Assembly: GCA_009746045.1 (NCBI GenBank)
Contig: RPFO01000078.1
Location: 1,645,107-1,709,106 of the forward strand
Length of the DNA stretch: 64,000 bases
Reading direction: 5' to 3'
Origin: Mesostigma viride
Taxonomy: Eukaryota; Streptophyta; Mesostigmatophyceae; Mesostigmatales; Mesostigmataceae
In this document: in pieces, positions 43,371 through 53,431 of the stretch
Layout: every line of letters begins with the position of its first letter
Numbering within the stretch: the first letter of the stretch is position 1
Notes under the pieces: generated by a model
What the model saw: only the letters and a program-made list of their open reading frames with translations
Databases searched by the model: none
Told to the model about the DNA's origin: nothing
Made by a program: the position numbers and the translations under genes

Positions 43371-43486
43371 TAAATGGTTGCTTCTTGCCTCGACGATATA
43401 TATAAGCCCTCAATGGGGCACGTGAACAGGTACTCCCGGCCACTAGTTGGTCATTATTGTGAAACTACGTGCATTCACACATATTA

Positions 43487-44092
43487 ATTATTAAGTGAGA
43501 CAATGATGTGAGACAACTAGAGCATATCTACTAGTGAGTATATATCTAGGCAAGACTCCTAGGGTCTGGCACACTCTAGCTAGATAAGATAGACTAGTAG
43601 GATTGTTTGTTACTAGATAGAATAGACGGGTTGGATTGTGTGCACCCATCCATCCATCCATCCATCCATCCATCCATCCATCCATCCATCCACCACCCAC
43701 CCACCCACCCACCCACCCACCCACCCACCCACCCACCCACCCACCCACCCACCCACCCACCCACCCACCCACCCACCCACCCACCCACCCACCCACCCAC
43801 CCACCCACCCACCCACCCACCCACCCACCCACCCACCCACCCACCCACCCACCCACCCACCCACCCACCCATCCATCCATCCATCCATCCATCCATCCAT
43901 CCATCCATCCATCCATCCATCCATCCATCCATCCATCCATCCATCCATCCATCCATCCATCCATCCATCCATCCATCCATCCATCCGTCGCGATTAATGC
44001 TCCATGACTAGCTCCCAAACGGGAGCTAGCACGATTTTAATTAGTAAATTAATTAATCCATCTCAGGCATGCATAGTTGTCTCACTTAATCT
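43487..44092 (+). mobile_element. LINE 3'-UTR copy with expanded microsatellite
   Basis: GGATTGTGTGCACCCATCCA leads into the repeat and is followed by GATTAATGCTCCATGACT, a CTCCCAAACGGGAG hairpin and a TTAA-rich tail. This is the same order as the 3' UTR of the LINE ending at 36345. ATTAAGTGAGACAA at 43487 and TTGTCTCACTTAAT near 44078 bracket the whole segment as an inverted repeat. Confidence 0.7.
43644..43986. repeat. compound microsatellite (CCAT)n(CCAC)n(CCAT)n
   Basis: About 12 CCAT units, then about 46 CCAC units, then about 30 CCAT units. The homologous LINE position at 36270 has only three or four CCAT units, so this is an expansion of a short seed. Confidence 0.95.
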
Positions 44093-44206
44093 AGTCAATC
44101 GAATCCATCGGGGTTGACGAATTAAACTCGTGCACACAATCATACCGCGGCTTAAGAAACAATTGATCACACCACATTGGACCGCAATGCGTTGATCAAG
44201 AAATAT

Positions 44207-44233
44207 CAAGGAGACAACCAGCGCAGGCCAGAA
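44207..44233 (+). repeat. 27-bp dispersed sequence
   Basis: CAAGGAGACAACCAGCGCAG and the next seven bases match the copies at 49018 and 52224. About 40 bp downstream TTGTCTCCTTGAT forms an inverted partner, and GATGCGTTGATCAAGAAATA is repeated on both sides. Confidence 0.7.
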
Positions 44234-45025
44234 ATCGAGAGATGCGTTGATCAAGAAATATAATTGTCTCCTTGATAATTGTGTCTAGTTATCTCAGTAA
44301 GTTAGACAAGTAATATCCTTGACTACTTCTGTGGAACTGAAAGTGGTCAACGAGCAAGAGGCTTTGAGGATGGATGAATTATGCGAACTAACATTATACC
44401 ATGTTAGATTAGATCACAACAAACGTTCCAGCAATGGCAACCCATACGTCCTAATCTCAACGTGCATGTCGAGCATGCTCCACCGTTAGCCTGAAATGGA
44501 CCAATCAGGTTACAGCATCACAAGGTAAGATTCTTTCGTCCCTCTAACTAGACACGTAACACAAGAGCACACAAACCAGCCTGGCATAATCCAGACGTGG
44601 AATCACCGAATCTTGATAAGCATTGGAGTCCTAAAATATCTAGGCAAGACTTGGCAGAACCGACCAACTAATAACCCCACGTGGATCAGGCCACGACCAA
44701 TGAGGGTCTAAACAAGTCAGTTGACAAAGTCCAGGTCTCGAAATATCTCTGCACGTGGGAAACCTCATAACTAGCTCAATACTCATCCAAAAGGCCTCAA
44801 ATAAAATCCCAAACTATTACAAAACTCAGGATGTAACAACAAGTCAGATTTGGTTGTTACATATTGACATGTCAAGCAAATGTGGGTCAGCAAGTATTGA
44901 CTGTCCTCCCTAATGGTGGCGGTTGCTAGGGAACATCCAGTAATGTTATCCTGAGGGGGGGCACTCAGGGTTTAAGGGAACTCCCACAGCAACCTTGGGT
45001 TGGTACCACAATGCATGGCACTACC

Positions 45026-45215
45026 CAACGCCAGCGGCGGCGGCGGCCCGGCTAAGGCGGTGGCGGCCCAAAGGAGGCGGCGGCGGCAGCGGCGGCCCGG
45101 AGGAGGGGGCAGCGGCGGCCCGAAGGAGGAGGCGGCGGCGGCGGCCCGGAGGCGGCGGCGGCAGCGGCGGCCCGGAGGCGGCAGCGGCCCGGAGGAGGCG
45201 GCGGCGGCCATTGAA
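45026..45215. repeat. GGC/GGA-rich imperfect trinucleotide tract
   Basis: An interrupted GGCGGC/GGAGGC/GGCCCGGAG tract inside the MULE. It encodes Ala-, Arg- or Gly-rich peptides in every frame and is very unlike the surrounding AT-rich sequence. I see no gene. Confidence 0.85.
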
Positions 45216-46282
45216 ACCACCACTCAGTTGGACAGCCTACACGAGCTTTCACCAACAAAGCCGGACATGTCAAACTACCAGTGAAGATTCGCTTTTTGCA
45301 CCCGAGTGGGTTGAGAGCCCACTACTCGTCTAGCCACTAAATCGGCACATGCCAAACCAGCCACTTCAGGCTAGCTTCAACCATGGTTGAACCACCGTCA
45401 ATATGAGCGGCTCAACACATGTAGTGAACGTTGGAACTGATGGGAAGCACAGATGTCCACCGGGGGAAGTGATGGCACCACGGCTCCATCGCAAGCAAGG
45501 GCCACTAGACCTACTGTCCACACCATGATGGCTGATTGAGCTTCAAACGTTGCCAAGAATTATGATGATGGCACCACTGATATGCCACATCCTTGATGAT
45601 AAGTGTAGCAATAGTAGCCGGGCCGCAGCAGCAAGAAGATATGTCGCATGCAGCGCCACGTAGGTCCGTCCACCATGCGCCGCACCTGCAAGTGTGGAGA
45701 CTAGGGCATGGTTGCATGTCTGGGGGTGGCCTTGTACATTTGGGAGGAGTTGGCGCCACATGTATAAGTAACGCAAAGAAACCAAGAACTCAAGTCCATC
45801 GTTGAAAGAAAATACACACATGAGATTCAAGGCCACATCTCACGATCATGGAGGCAGCCAACAAGCACTACAATGGACACCACAACTCCAACATTCCATT
45901 ATAGTGCTTAAAGCCAAACACCGCAAAATGTTCGGGAGCAAGACAATGGCCCGGCACATATGTTTGAGATACTCACATTACACTACGGCAAGAAGATGTT
46001 CAATGTTGATACGAAGTTTTATGGCCGAGGAAACGCACCAACTTACAACAAACACAGATGAAATGTAGCCAGGATACACATGTTGTCCCGCTTAGGATTG
46101 TTAACGTGAAGATGGATGTGCCGCAAAGGATGTAGGCAGCCTGTGGTGCATAGAAGTTGCACCTTCCCTAATGCACATAGCAAGCGCTGCCATGCTAGCA
46201 ACATTGCCAGCAAATACCTCCAAATGATCCATGAGGGCATTGACCTCGTGAAGGTGCATTGAGGTTGCAGTTTCATATTCGC

Positions 46283-46984
46283 TCATGGGAGTTGGGGTTG
46301 CGAAGAAGCACTGCCAACACTTGGAGCAGACGCGGCATTGCTAGGGCAGTTGCCGTGACCAAGAGAAGCAACGAACCCGCCCCGGGCCCGGGCCCGCTTC
46401 GGAGTACCCGTAGCCTCACCGACAACGCTTCCACCAAGAGTTGCAGAGACCTTGCGTTTTGACGTGGGTGGCTCGTTGGGATGGTGTGCTCTTTGTTTAC
46501 GTGGTTGTTTTCCCCGACCACGGGGTGGAGGACCTAAAGGGTTTTCTACCAAGCGAGCAGCACTTCCATCCCCTCCCGGCTGACTCACCTGACTTGATGG
46601 CAGTCTCTTCTGCTGCCAGTATGACTTACAATGCCTGAGAAAATCCGAGCCACAACGACCCTCATGCGCCAAAGAAGCCCATGCCTTCATGTGAGCGAGA
46701 ATGTCAGTATACGTAGGCTCCGTGCCTTGAGCGACATCCACGTTGACATCATCATCACGGCTGTTCTCAGGGTGTACAGTTACCATCTGTTGGAATTGTA
46801 GCTGGCTCTCAATAGTGTCCGGCTTGGGTTGCTTCCACCTATCGCACACCAATTGCATCGGCACCTGCTTGCACTGATGAAGATGCACCTCAACGGCTAA
46901 ACAATGGCGGCATGGGAGGCCTACAAAGGTTGGAAATTGGCATGTGCACTCCAAAACATGGCCGTCCTCCCCGGTCGTAACCAA
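46283..46984 (-). pseudogene. SWIM zinc-finger fragment of a MULE/FAR1-type transposase
   Basis: Near the start of the frame LECTCQFPTFVGLPCRHCLAV shows the SWIM pattern (C-x-C...C-x-H) that follows the catalytic domain in Mutator-like transposases and FAR1/FHY3 proteins. The rest is a Lys/Arg/Pro-rich C-terminal tail with a likely nuclear signal (TSKRKVSAT). Just upstream, toward the inverted repeat, in-frame stops interrupt MNGDFERGVRKNLATTPLYK. No MULE catalytic domain exists anywhere in the element. The fragment fits the C-terminus of a deleted transposase and is unlikely to make an active protein. Confidence 0.65.
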
Positions 46985-47352
46985 ACGTTCCTTTGATTAT
47001 TTTCCCGCCTTGTACAACGGCGTGGTGGCCAGGTTCTTTCTTACGCCACGTTCAAAATCACCGTTCATAAACACTTTACGCGGCCGCCTTGGCATGGTAT
47101 GGCCCATAGGCCGCCATCTTGACCCACGAGTATGAGCCAGTAGGCTGCGCTTTCCGTTCGTTTCGTCCCTGATCACAAAGTTTCCGGCTCATGCCGCCGC
47201 GTCTGCAAGCGTTACCCGTATTTATCAGCCCACACCGTTCCTTTCACAAGCGTTACCCGTATTTATCGACGCGTACCGTAGCCTCTCGTCATTGTCATCT
47301 GTCATCGGGTGCGCCCAGCACCGGGTGCGATTTCCAAAAACCCAAACAAATA

Positions 47353-48859
47353 TGTACCACTGAAATCAGGCATTTTCGCGGGACGAAGGTGAAGACGACG
47401 GCGATGGCGGCAGGTAGATCTCGCCAGTTTTCGCGCGAATTTCAGTGGCTGTTGGGTAGCACGACCATGATGATGCGTTCAAAGGATGATAATTAGGTTT
47501 CTACGAGTTTGTTGAGGTACTCGGGGGCAAAGGAAACGTAGTTTTTTCCAGTTTCTCACCCAACTTTCATGCGGAAACCCTGGAAACCGGCATACATATT
47601 ATTACGGCAGGACTCGGGTCTGCTGCGGCACCATGCTTGGTATTTCCATGGTGTTTCGACTTCTTAACACATGTTTATTCATTCCGAACGCCCGGACTCT
47701 CGGCTAAACCGAGATTTGTGCAGACTTTTATTGGGTAGCTCCGGGCATGATGGTGCCTGCAAATAGCGTAAGGCGTGACCGTGGCTATTGCTACGGTATG
47801 CTGTATTTTCCTGGAAATGGCCTCTGCCACCGGCTCAATAGTGCTTGCAGGCGTAAGTATATCGTGTTTCTACCTAGTTTCTGCCAGTTTTCCACTTATT
47901 TCTACCAACCTCTGCCCAGCCTCTCTAAGACCGCCATCCTACTCGACGTTGCTTGCATGTCAGCCATAGCAGGTTACAGTTGTGCAGTATTTAGTTAGGT
48001 GCTGTATACGTCGTCAAGCCGTGCATATATCGTGAGGATTGGATGTTGATGGTTTATACTGCGTTGATTGTGCAAGAAGATCAGCTAGGTGCCCATAATC
48101 ATGGTGTATAATCATGTGTTGTTAGCATCTTGCCACCATTTGCTAGCATGCATTCCAGCGTCATCTTTGCCTGCATGTAAGCTCATGGATCACTCAACCT
48201 ATCCAAGCCTTGCATTACACTTGCCTCTTTCTTTCAGTACTGCACGCGTTATGGAATGAAAACCCAGCACCTCCGTTCGGGACCACGAGGCATGTGCTCA
48301 ACACGTTGTGAGAGTGGATGATGCTTTGGCTATGGCTGCCTGATTCAGTCATATTAGGTCATCCAGTCATGATGTTTGATGCATGTTTGATGCTGTATAA
48401 CTTATACAACACCTAGTTTCAACGTTTTGACCCTCCAAGCTCACAATGGCCCCGTTTATGGGGCTCGTGTCGTTGCGTAATGTTGTGAAGGGCTCTCATG
48501 TTTCCCACTGCGTTGTACTGCGTTGTAATTGTGATGCTAATAAAAAATAGCTCCAGTGGCCCAATGGGCCTGAGTTTTGTTTCATAGAGCCTGCATATGT
48601 TGCCCATAGCTCGTGCAAGAAGCCAGATTTTTTTCATGAACCATTTGCCCATAAGCACATGACTTGTGACCTAGGGTCAAGAAATCGCGGTCATGGTCAG
48701 ACCCCCCTGTATTCAAACCAGTGTATCTCTCTAATGAATAAGCATTTTGTAGGTCTGAGTAGCTCAAAAAATCCTTTGATTTATGGGCTTTCAGGAAAGT
48801 ATATACATGACCATGAAAAAAAAAATTCCTTAGGTGCTATACGCGTTCTTAAAAAAGCT
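47353..48859. other. right internal part of the piggyBac-like element
   Basis: No gene is recognised. The frames present are short and have no family signature. Confidence 0.5.
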
Positions 48860-49017
48860 TACAACGCGATATATCGCGTTCTAATTAAAAAAACACGGGT
48901 TAAGGAGGCATGAACCATCATGGCGGTGCAGGTGCACCTTGTGCACCCAGAGCAGGTGATAGTTGTACATCCTCCACCTGCAGGTTGTAGCCCTGATTGT
49001 ATTACAAACCCATAGAT

Positions 49018-49044
49018 CAAAGAGACAACCAGCGCAGGCCAGAA
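49018..49044 (+). repeat. 27-bp insertion with 6-bp direct repeats
   Basis: CAAAGAGACAACCAGCGCAG plus GCCAGAA is flanked by ATAGAT on both sides (49012-49017 and 49045-49050). The sister retroposon copy at 39.5 kb has the same flanking sequence with a single ATAGAT and no insert. Confidence 0.85.
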
Positions 49045-49164
49045 ATAGATGCCCCTTTCTCAGGGCTATGTGTTACATATGCTCCCAACGGAGCTATGAT
49101 TTTAATTAATTAATTAATTGATTAATCACTCGGTGTGGGTGACAAGCGCTATGGCTTCATTGGT

Positions 49165-49232
49165 GCATGGAAACAATGCCAGTTGGTAGCCAAAGGCATG
49201 GAAATGATGTGGGTTCGATCCCAGCACCATCA
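49165..49232 (+). other. tRNA-like Pol III promoter (possible SINE head)
   Basis: ATGCCAGTTGGTAGCC resembles an A box, and GGGTTCGATCCC ~30 nt later is a consensus B box. GGTGC and GCACC flank the unit as a possible acceptor stem. The D and T stems do not pair well, so it is a decayed tRNA or SINE head and not a tRNA gene. Confidence 0.4.
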
Positions 49233-49337
49233 TGAACATTATATAACCCTTCCAGGCCCTTGATTAAAAGGCACAGAAACAGGGGTACCGAATAATATCG
49301 AATATTTACCGGATATTTACCGAATTATTTGATAGGC

Positions 49338-51229
49338 GCGTACCCAGCCCTGACGGAACCCCTGGCCGACCCCAACCAGCTCCCGCCGTTTACCGAGCTC
49401 GATCGAGCTGAGCACCGCCGCCAAGCAACTCCGCTTCTATGCCGCCGTTGGACCTGACCAGCTCCCAGCCCGGGTGATGAAGCTGACGGCGCTCACAGGG
49501 TTCCTGCTTGACGTCTGCAACCGGATCCTGCTTGCCGACGCGCCGCCGATTCCTGCGTGGCAGCACAGCTACCGTATTATGCTGTACAAAAACAAAGGTT
49601 CCCCTGACGACCCCGCCAACTACAGAGGAGTCTGCATCCAGAGCGCCGCACTCAAGTTGTTCATGCGCATGATCCTCAACCGCCTTCGTTCTGCTCTCGA
49701 CTGTCACCTTGGGGAAAGTCAAATGGGCTTCCGTCCTGGGCGCAACACCGTCATGGCCATCTTCATCGCGCGTCGCCTCTTCGAGGAAATCGCTCTCCTG
49801 CAACCTGGCGAGTTTCCCGCCATCCTGATCTTCGTCGACTTCATCAAGGCTTTTGATTCTGTCCTCTGGGACGCTCTATGGGCTGTACTTGCTCGCGCTC
49901 GCGTCCCCACTCCCCTGATTACCGTCATCCGCACGCTGTATGAGGGGTTGACCACTTCGGTGCGCACTCATGCAACACGGCATTACCCCGCCATGCCCAC
50001 TGCAGACCGGCGTCTGGCAGGGTTGCGTCCTGTCGCCGTACCTGTTTTTTATTGTAGTAGTGGATTATGTTATGCGCCAGGCACGTGCTCGCTTTGCTAG
50101 CATTGCAGGCCGTGCCCCTGGCCTAGCGATCACGAACGAGCTTGGGGAAGGGGGGCCGACTAACAAGCAGAATTTACTAGCTGACCTCATTTATGCCGAC
50201 AACATCACGCTCATCGAGAAGCCGGAGTCTGCCCAACTTTGGCTGGACTGCCTGGCGCTCGAGGCTCGGGCGGTTGTTGGTCTAGAAATCAGCCCCAAAA
50301 CGGAGGCCCTGGCCCTCGGCATGGCAGGGCCCCCACCCACACTCCGCCTCTTAGACGATGCCGAGGTCAACTACCCTCCTTCAGGCCGCTTCAAGCTGCT
50401 CGGCAGTTGGCTTCCCGACTGCGAGGACGACATGACGACACGGATCGGCATGGCGTGGGCGCACCTCCATGACCACCGCCGCTGGTGGAGCAACCCCGCC
50501 CTACCCCGGATCGTCAAGCGTGACCTCTTCAAGGTCGTCATTCTGACGATCCTGACCTACGGCGCCGAGACGTGGGCACTGACGCAGGAGCTGGAGCAAC
50601 GACTCGACGGCGCCGTCACCAAGATGCTGCGCAAGGCCCTTAACATCCCCTTTGGTTTGCACATTAGTAATGAGGATTTGTACGCTGATTTGCCCTATGT
50701 TTCCCACATTATTAGGCACAGGCGCCTGGGCCTAGCCGGGCACCTGGCCCGCACAGATCAGGTAGATACCTCAGATAGACTAGCAGGCACCAAGCCCGCC
50801 CAGCCTGGGCGATATGTCCTATCCTGGCGTGCCCCCGGCCGCGCGCGGCACTGAGGGCCGCCACCCGTGGACATTTCGTGATAGACTTGGCATAGACATG
50901 TGCTACACTAGACGTGACGGGCTCACCCCCGGGCAGCCTCCTGGTTTGTCTGTAATATGGAGGCAGATGGTGCGCAAGGATAGATGGCAAGTAGTGATGA
51001 AGGAGACCACCCCCAAGCCTGTGGGGGCTCCGCGGCGTGTGACCGCGTATGGCATTCATAGCGATTCGGGCCGCGGTGCCCACACCCCTGTAACTAGGAC
51101 CTAGATAGCTTATACCATCCATTCCATCCCATGTTCCCCTCCCACTGAGGACTTATGCTCACGTGACGCAGTCACGTGTCTATTAATTAATTAATTAAAT
51201 AATTAATTTACAACTTAATTAATTAATTA
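49338..51229 (+). mobile_element. 5'-truncated LINE with 11-bp target duplication
   Basis: ATTTGATAGGC lies at 49327-49337 and 51230-51240, directly outside the element. It ends with a (TTAA)n tail. The 5' part of ORF2 and all of ORF1 are absent. The target was an AT-rich repeat (CGAATATTTACCGGATATTT). Confidence 0.9.
49360..50854 (+). pseudogene. LINE reverse-transcriptase pseudogene with altered YADD box
   Basis: The frame resumes from a frameshifted N-terminal stretch into MLYKNKGSPDDPANYRG and motif A FVDFIKAFDS. It shifts again near 49965 and continues with motif B GVWQGCVLSPYLF. Motif C reads YADNITL, with the second catalytic Asp changed to Asn. The C-terminal HLARTDQVDTS region is present, then the frame runs out at 50854. 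Two frameshifts and the lost Asp make it inactive. It is more diverged than the 17- and 38-kb copies, so it is an older insertion. Confidence 0.88.
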
Positions 51230-51359
51230 ATTTGATAGGCCCTGAAAACCCCACCGAATACCGGATACCGAATAACGAATAGCCGTATACTGCCCACGGG
51301 AAAGGTCGGCAGATGAGTGGTCACGGCGATTCCGCCGTTTTTCTGGCTACGTGGCCCGT

Positions 51360-51620
51360 GGATATGCATGAGACTTTACGAAACGGTACTTTCAGCACCC
51401 GCGGCTTTTCACGTGCTTGCGAAACGCCACCGTAAAAATCCCGTGGATTCTTTTTTGCGGAGGGGAACTACTAAGGGAACTCGTACGGAATAACCCCCGT
51501 ACACGTGCATGAGATTTTTTCAGTTACGTCCGCCCATTTCAAACCGGTACTTTGCGCCCCCGCGGCTTTTCACGTGCTTGCGAAACGCCACCGTAAAAAT
51601 CCCGTGGATTCTTTTGTGCC
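51360..51620. repeat. ~155-bp imperfect tandem duplication
   Basis: CGGCTTTTCACGTGCTTGCG, then AAACGCCACCGTAAAAATCCCGTGGATTC, occurs near 51401 and again near 51563. The phrase ATCCCGTGGATTC recurs several more times to 51900 and in altered form near 54870. Confidence 0.75.
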
Positions 51621-52058
51621 AGGGTTCCTGGTACGGCAGGAATCCCGTGGATTCGCAGGAGATTTTCCCGCTGATTGCGAAACGGTACTGTCATATGCCG
51701 CATTCCTCTGAAAATCCTGTGGATCTTTGCATGCGGTCCGGAACTAGATTTGTACAAGATTCTGAACCCCGTGGAGGTACATGCAAATTTCCGTTACGGA
51801 CAATGTCAGCGGATTTTATCCTGTGCACGTTCCTAAATAGGCCACGTAGAGGAATCTCGTGGTCATCCAGCAGGTCTAACGATTCAGCGATCCCGTGGAC
51901 AGAAATCGCGTGATGGCAAACTCGAGTGACCCGTGTGGCCGGGTACAAAACGCTACCACCAAAGTCAGCAAGTCGCCGTCTCAGGTGCAGTCAGCACACC
52001 AACTGGTGCTCACACCGAAACTCTGTCGCTGCGTACAACTTTTTTTTTATATTCAGCC

Positions 52059-53431
52059 ATGGCCAGGTCTAGGATTCCAAACAGTGTCAGGATTTCTCGT
52101 GTGGATGCACAGGGACAGACACAGGCTGGGCCTGTCAGGACGCAATGGCAGGAAAGAAATGGACAGTCCTCGGCAGCGACCACGCCGTATCAGGCCCCCG
52201 TGCGCCAGGAGGCGAACAAGTCTCAAGGAGACAACCAGCGCAGGCCAGATTTAATCGGGAGAAGTATGTACAGATGGGCGGTGAGTGAGCCCCAAATTCC
52301 CTCGATCCTTCTTGCACATACCCAGGTCTTTTCATGTTCCTTTCCCATGCACAACCCTCCTTGCCAGCTGTCTCACGTCACCTTTTCCCCCACTTCCCTT
52401 GTTTTTTTCTTGTAGCTTGTACAAGGCGGTGATGTCCAGATCCAACCATCCTCTCCACATCGCAGGCAAGCAAGTGCTGGCCAGTGGTCCAGATGGCAAA
52501 CGCCTGTTCCCAGACCTCATCAAACTGCACGACTTCGTCAAGATGCAGTTGGAGACGATGAAGTACGAGTGCGGGATCTGCATCACACGGAACGCACCAA
52601 GTTCGTCACTCTCTTGTTGGCGAACGGAGAGTACCCGACTCCTGTGGCAATCTCTGCTGTGACGGGTGCGCCCTTGAGCTGGCAGCCAACGATGCCAACG
52701 CCTGCCCCTTCTGTCGCAAGCCCCTAAGCCAGAACGGGACTTTGTTCGTCCCCAACCCCCAGATCAACAGGATGGCTGCTCCCTCCTCCTCCAAGGCCTG
52801 CAAGCACCCCAACTGCCTCGCCATCGTGAAGCTGGACGAGCTGGAGCAGCACGAGGAGACCTGCGTCTTCAACAATTTACAGGTGTGGCAACTCCATGTG
52901 GGAACTCCATTGTCCACCCCATGAAGGATGACACCCTCTCTCTCCCCCTTGGGTGCTGCTGGCTGCATGGAGGGCACGGAGAGCCAGGTTAGTAGGGAGC
53001 ACATGCAGCAGGGGTGCATGTACGAGGCCTCTGTGAAGATGCTGGACGCTGCCTTGTACACGAGTCGCAGGGTGGAGCAGTTGAAGTTTTCTCTCGCCGA
53101 GGAGCGGTCGGATGCCATCTCTCAGATCTCCATGGTGACGGCCGGGGATGAAACAGGGCAGGATCACACAGCAGTTGAGCAGGCACCTCCCCCACACCGC
53201 TGCTCCTTCGTCTCCTGGACCCAGTGCTTCCTCAGCAGCACCGAGTCAGAGGAGATGATCCCTCAGAAGGAGGACAATGTGACAATGATCCGACCCCGAC
53301 TGGAGGCCAAGACAGACAGGGTCCAATGCGTGACAGACGCCAGCATAATGGCATGTTATAGTTGTCACCCCCAGGACTTAGTCTGTCAGTGCTCGAGATT
53401 GACAGAATCAGGGGTTGATGTTTTGAAAGAT
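52059..53431 (+). pseudogene. RING/TRAF-type zinc-finger gene, broken
   Basis: A possible exon 52059-52280 ends in a strong donor (GGGCG|GTGAGT), and an acceptor lies at 52415 (TTCTTGTAG). The following exon has ECGICITRN as the first RING Cys pair in one frame and SCGNLCCDGC...CPFCR in another. The position normally held by the RING His is Asn (CGN). A TRAF-like finger follows (CKHPNCLAIVKLDELEQHEETC). A further exon from about 52990 (REHMQQGCMYEASVKML...) runs to the retroposon at 53432. Its last codons reappear beyond that insertion as GTGGATCTTTAA. Such proteins are usually ubiquitin ligases, but the frame breaks and the lost zinc ligand argue for a pseudogene. Confidence 0.5.
52224..52249 (+). 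repeat. 27-bp dispersed sequence inside a predicted exon
   Basis: CAAGGAGACAACCAGCGCAG plus GCCAGA lies 30 bases before the donor site at 52281 and would encode QGDNQRRP if translated. Confidence 0.75.

Larger units (their letters stand above)
42138..47343. mobile_element. 5.2-kb Mutator-like element (MULE) with 214-bp inverted repeats
   Basis: The left repeat 42138-42351 and right repeat 47130-47343 are near-identical inverted copies starting GGGTTTTTGGAAATCGCACC. AAACAAATA (9 bp) lies directly outside both ends (42129-42137 and 47344-47352), the diagnostic duplication length for MULEs. The only coding trace is a SWIM-type fragment next to the right repeat, so the copy is non-autonomous. 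It is inserted in the piggyBac-like element. Confidence 0.93.
40596..48899. mobile_element. 8.3-kb piggyBac-like element flanked by TTAA
   Basis: Both flanks are TTAA (40592-40595 and 48900-48903). The ends are 14-bp inverted repeats, CCCGTGTTTTTTTA, beginning with CCC as in piggyBac. Inside each end lies a palindrome of the type TACAACGCGATAYATCGCGT (40608-40631, 40636-40659 and 48860-48883). Removing the element restores an uninterrupted retroposon. Without the Mutator-like insertion it is about 3.1 kb and shows no recognisable transposase, so it is non-autonomous. Confidence 0.8.
40409..49120 (+). mobile_element. plus-strand retroposon 3' region split by the piggyBac-like element
   Basis: 40409-40595 and 48904-49120 are consecutive pieces of the same 3' UTR seen at 39462-39800, here in the opposite orientation. 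The break lies between GTGCCTGTGCTTG and GGAGGCATGAACC, which are adjacent in the unbroken copy. The right piece ends with CTCCCAACGGAG and (TTAA)n. ATCACTC near 40393 and 49125 could be its target duplication. Confidence 0.8.

Noticed and set aside
43491-44018. Pro-Thr-His and Trp-Met-Asp-Gly open frames
   Set aside because: They are translations of the (CCAT)/(CCAC) microsatellite. The same applies at 58369-58877 and 59662-60200.
44970-45290. Ala/Gly/Arg-rich gene in the MULE
   Set aside because: The tract is an interrupted GGC-type repeat open in several frames on both strands, without splice sites or conserved pattern.
49165-49232. Functional tRNA gene
   Set aside because: A- and B-box-like sequences are present, but the D and T stems do not pair and no anticodon loop can be placed. 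It is kept only as a possible SINE head.
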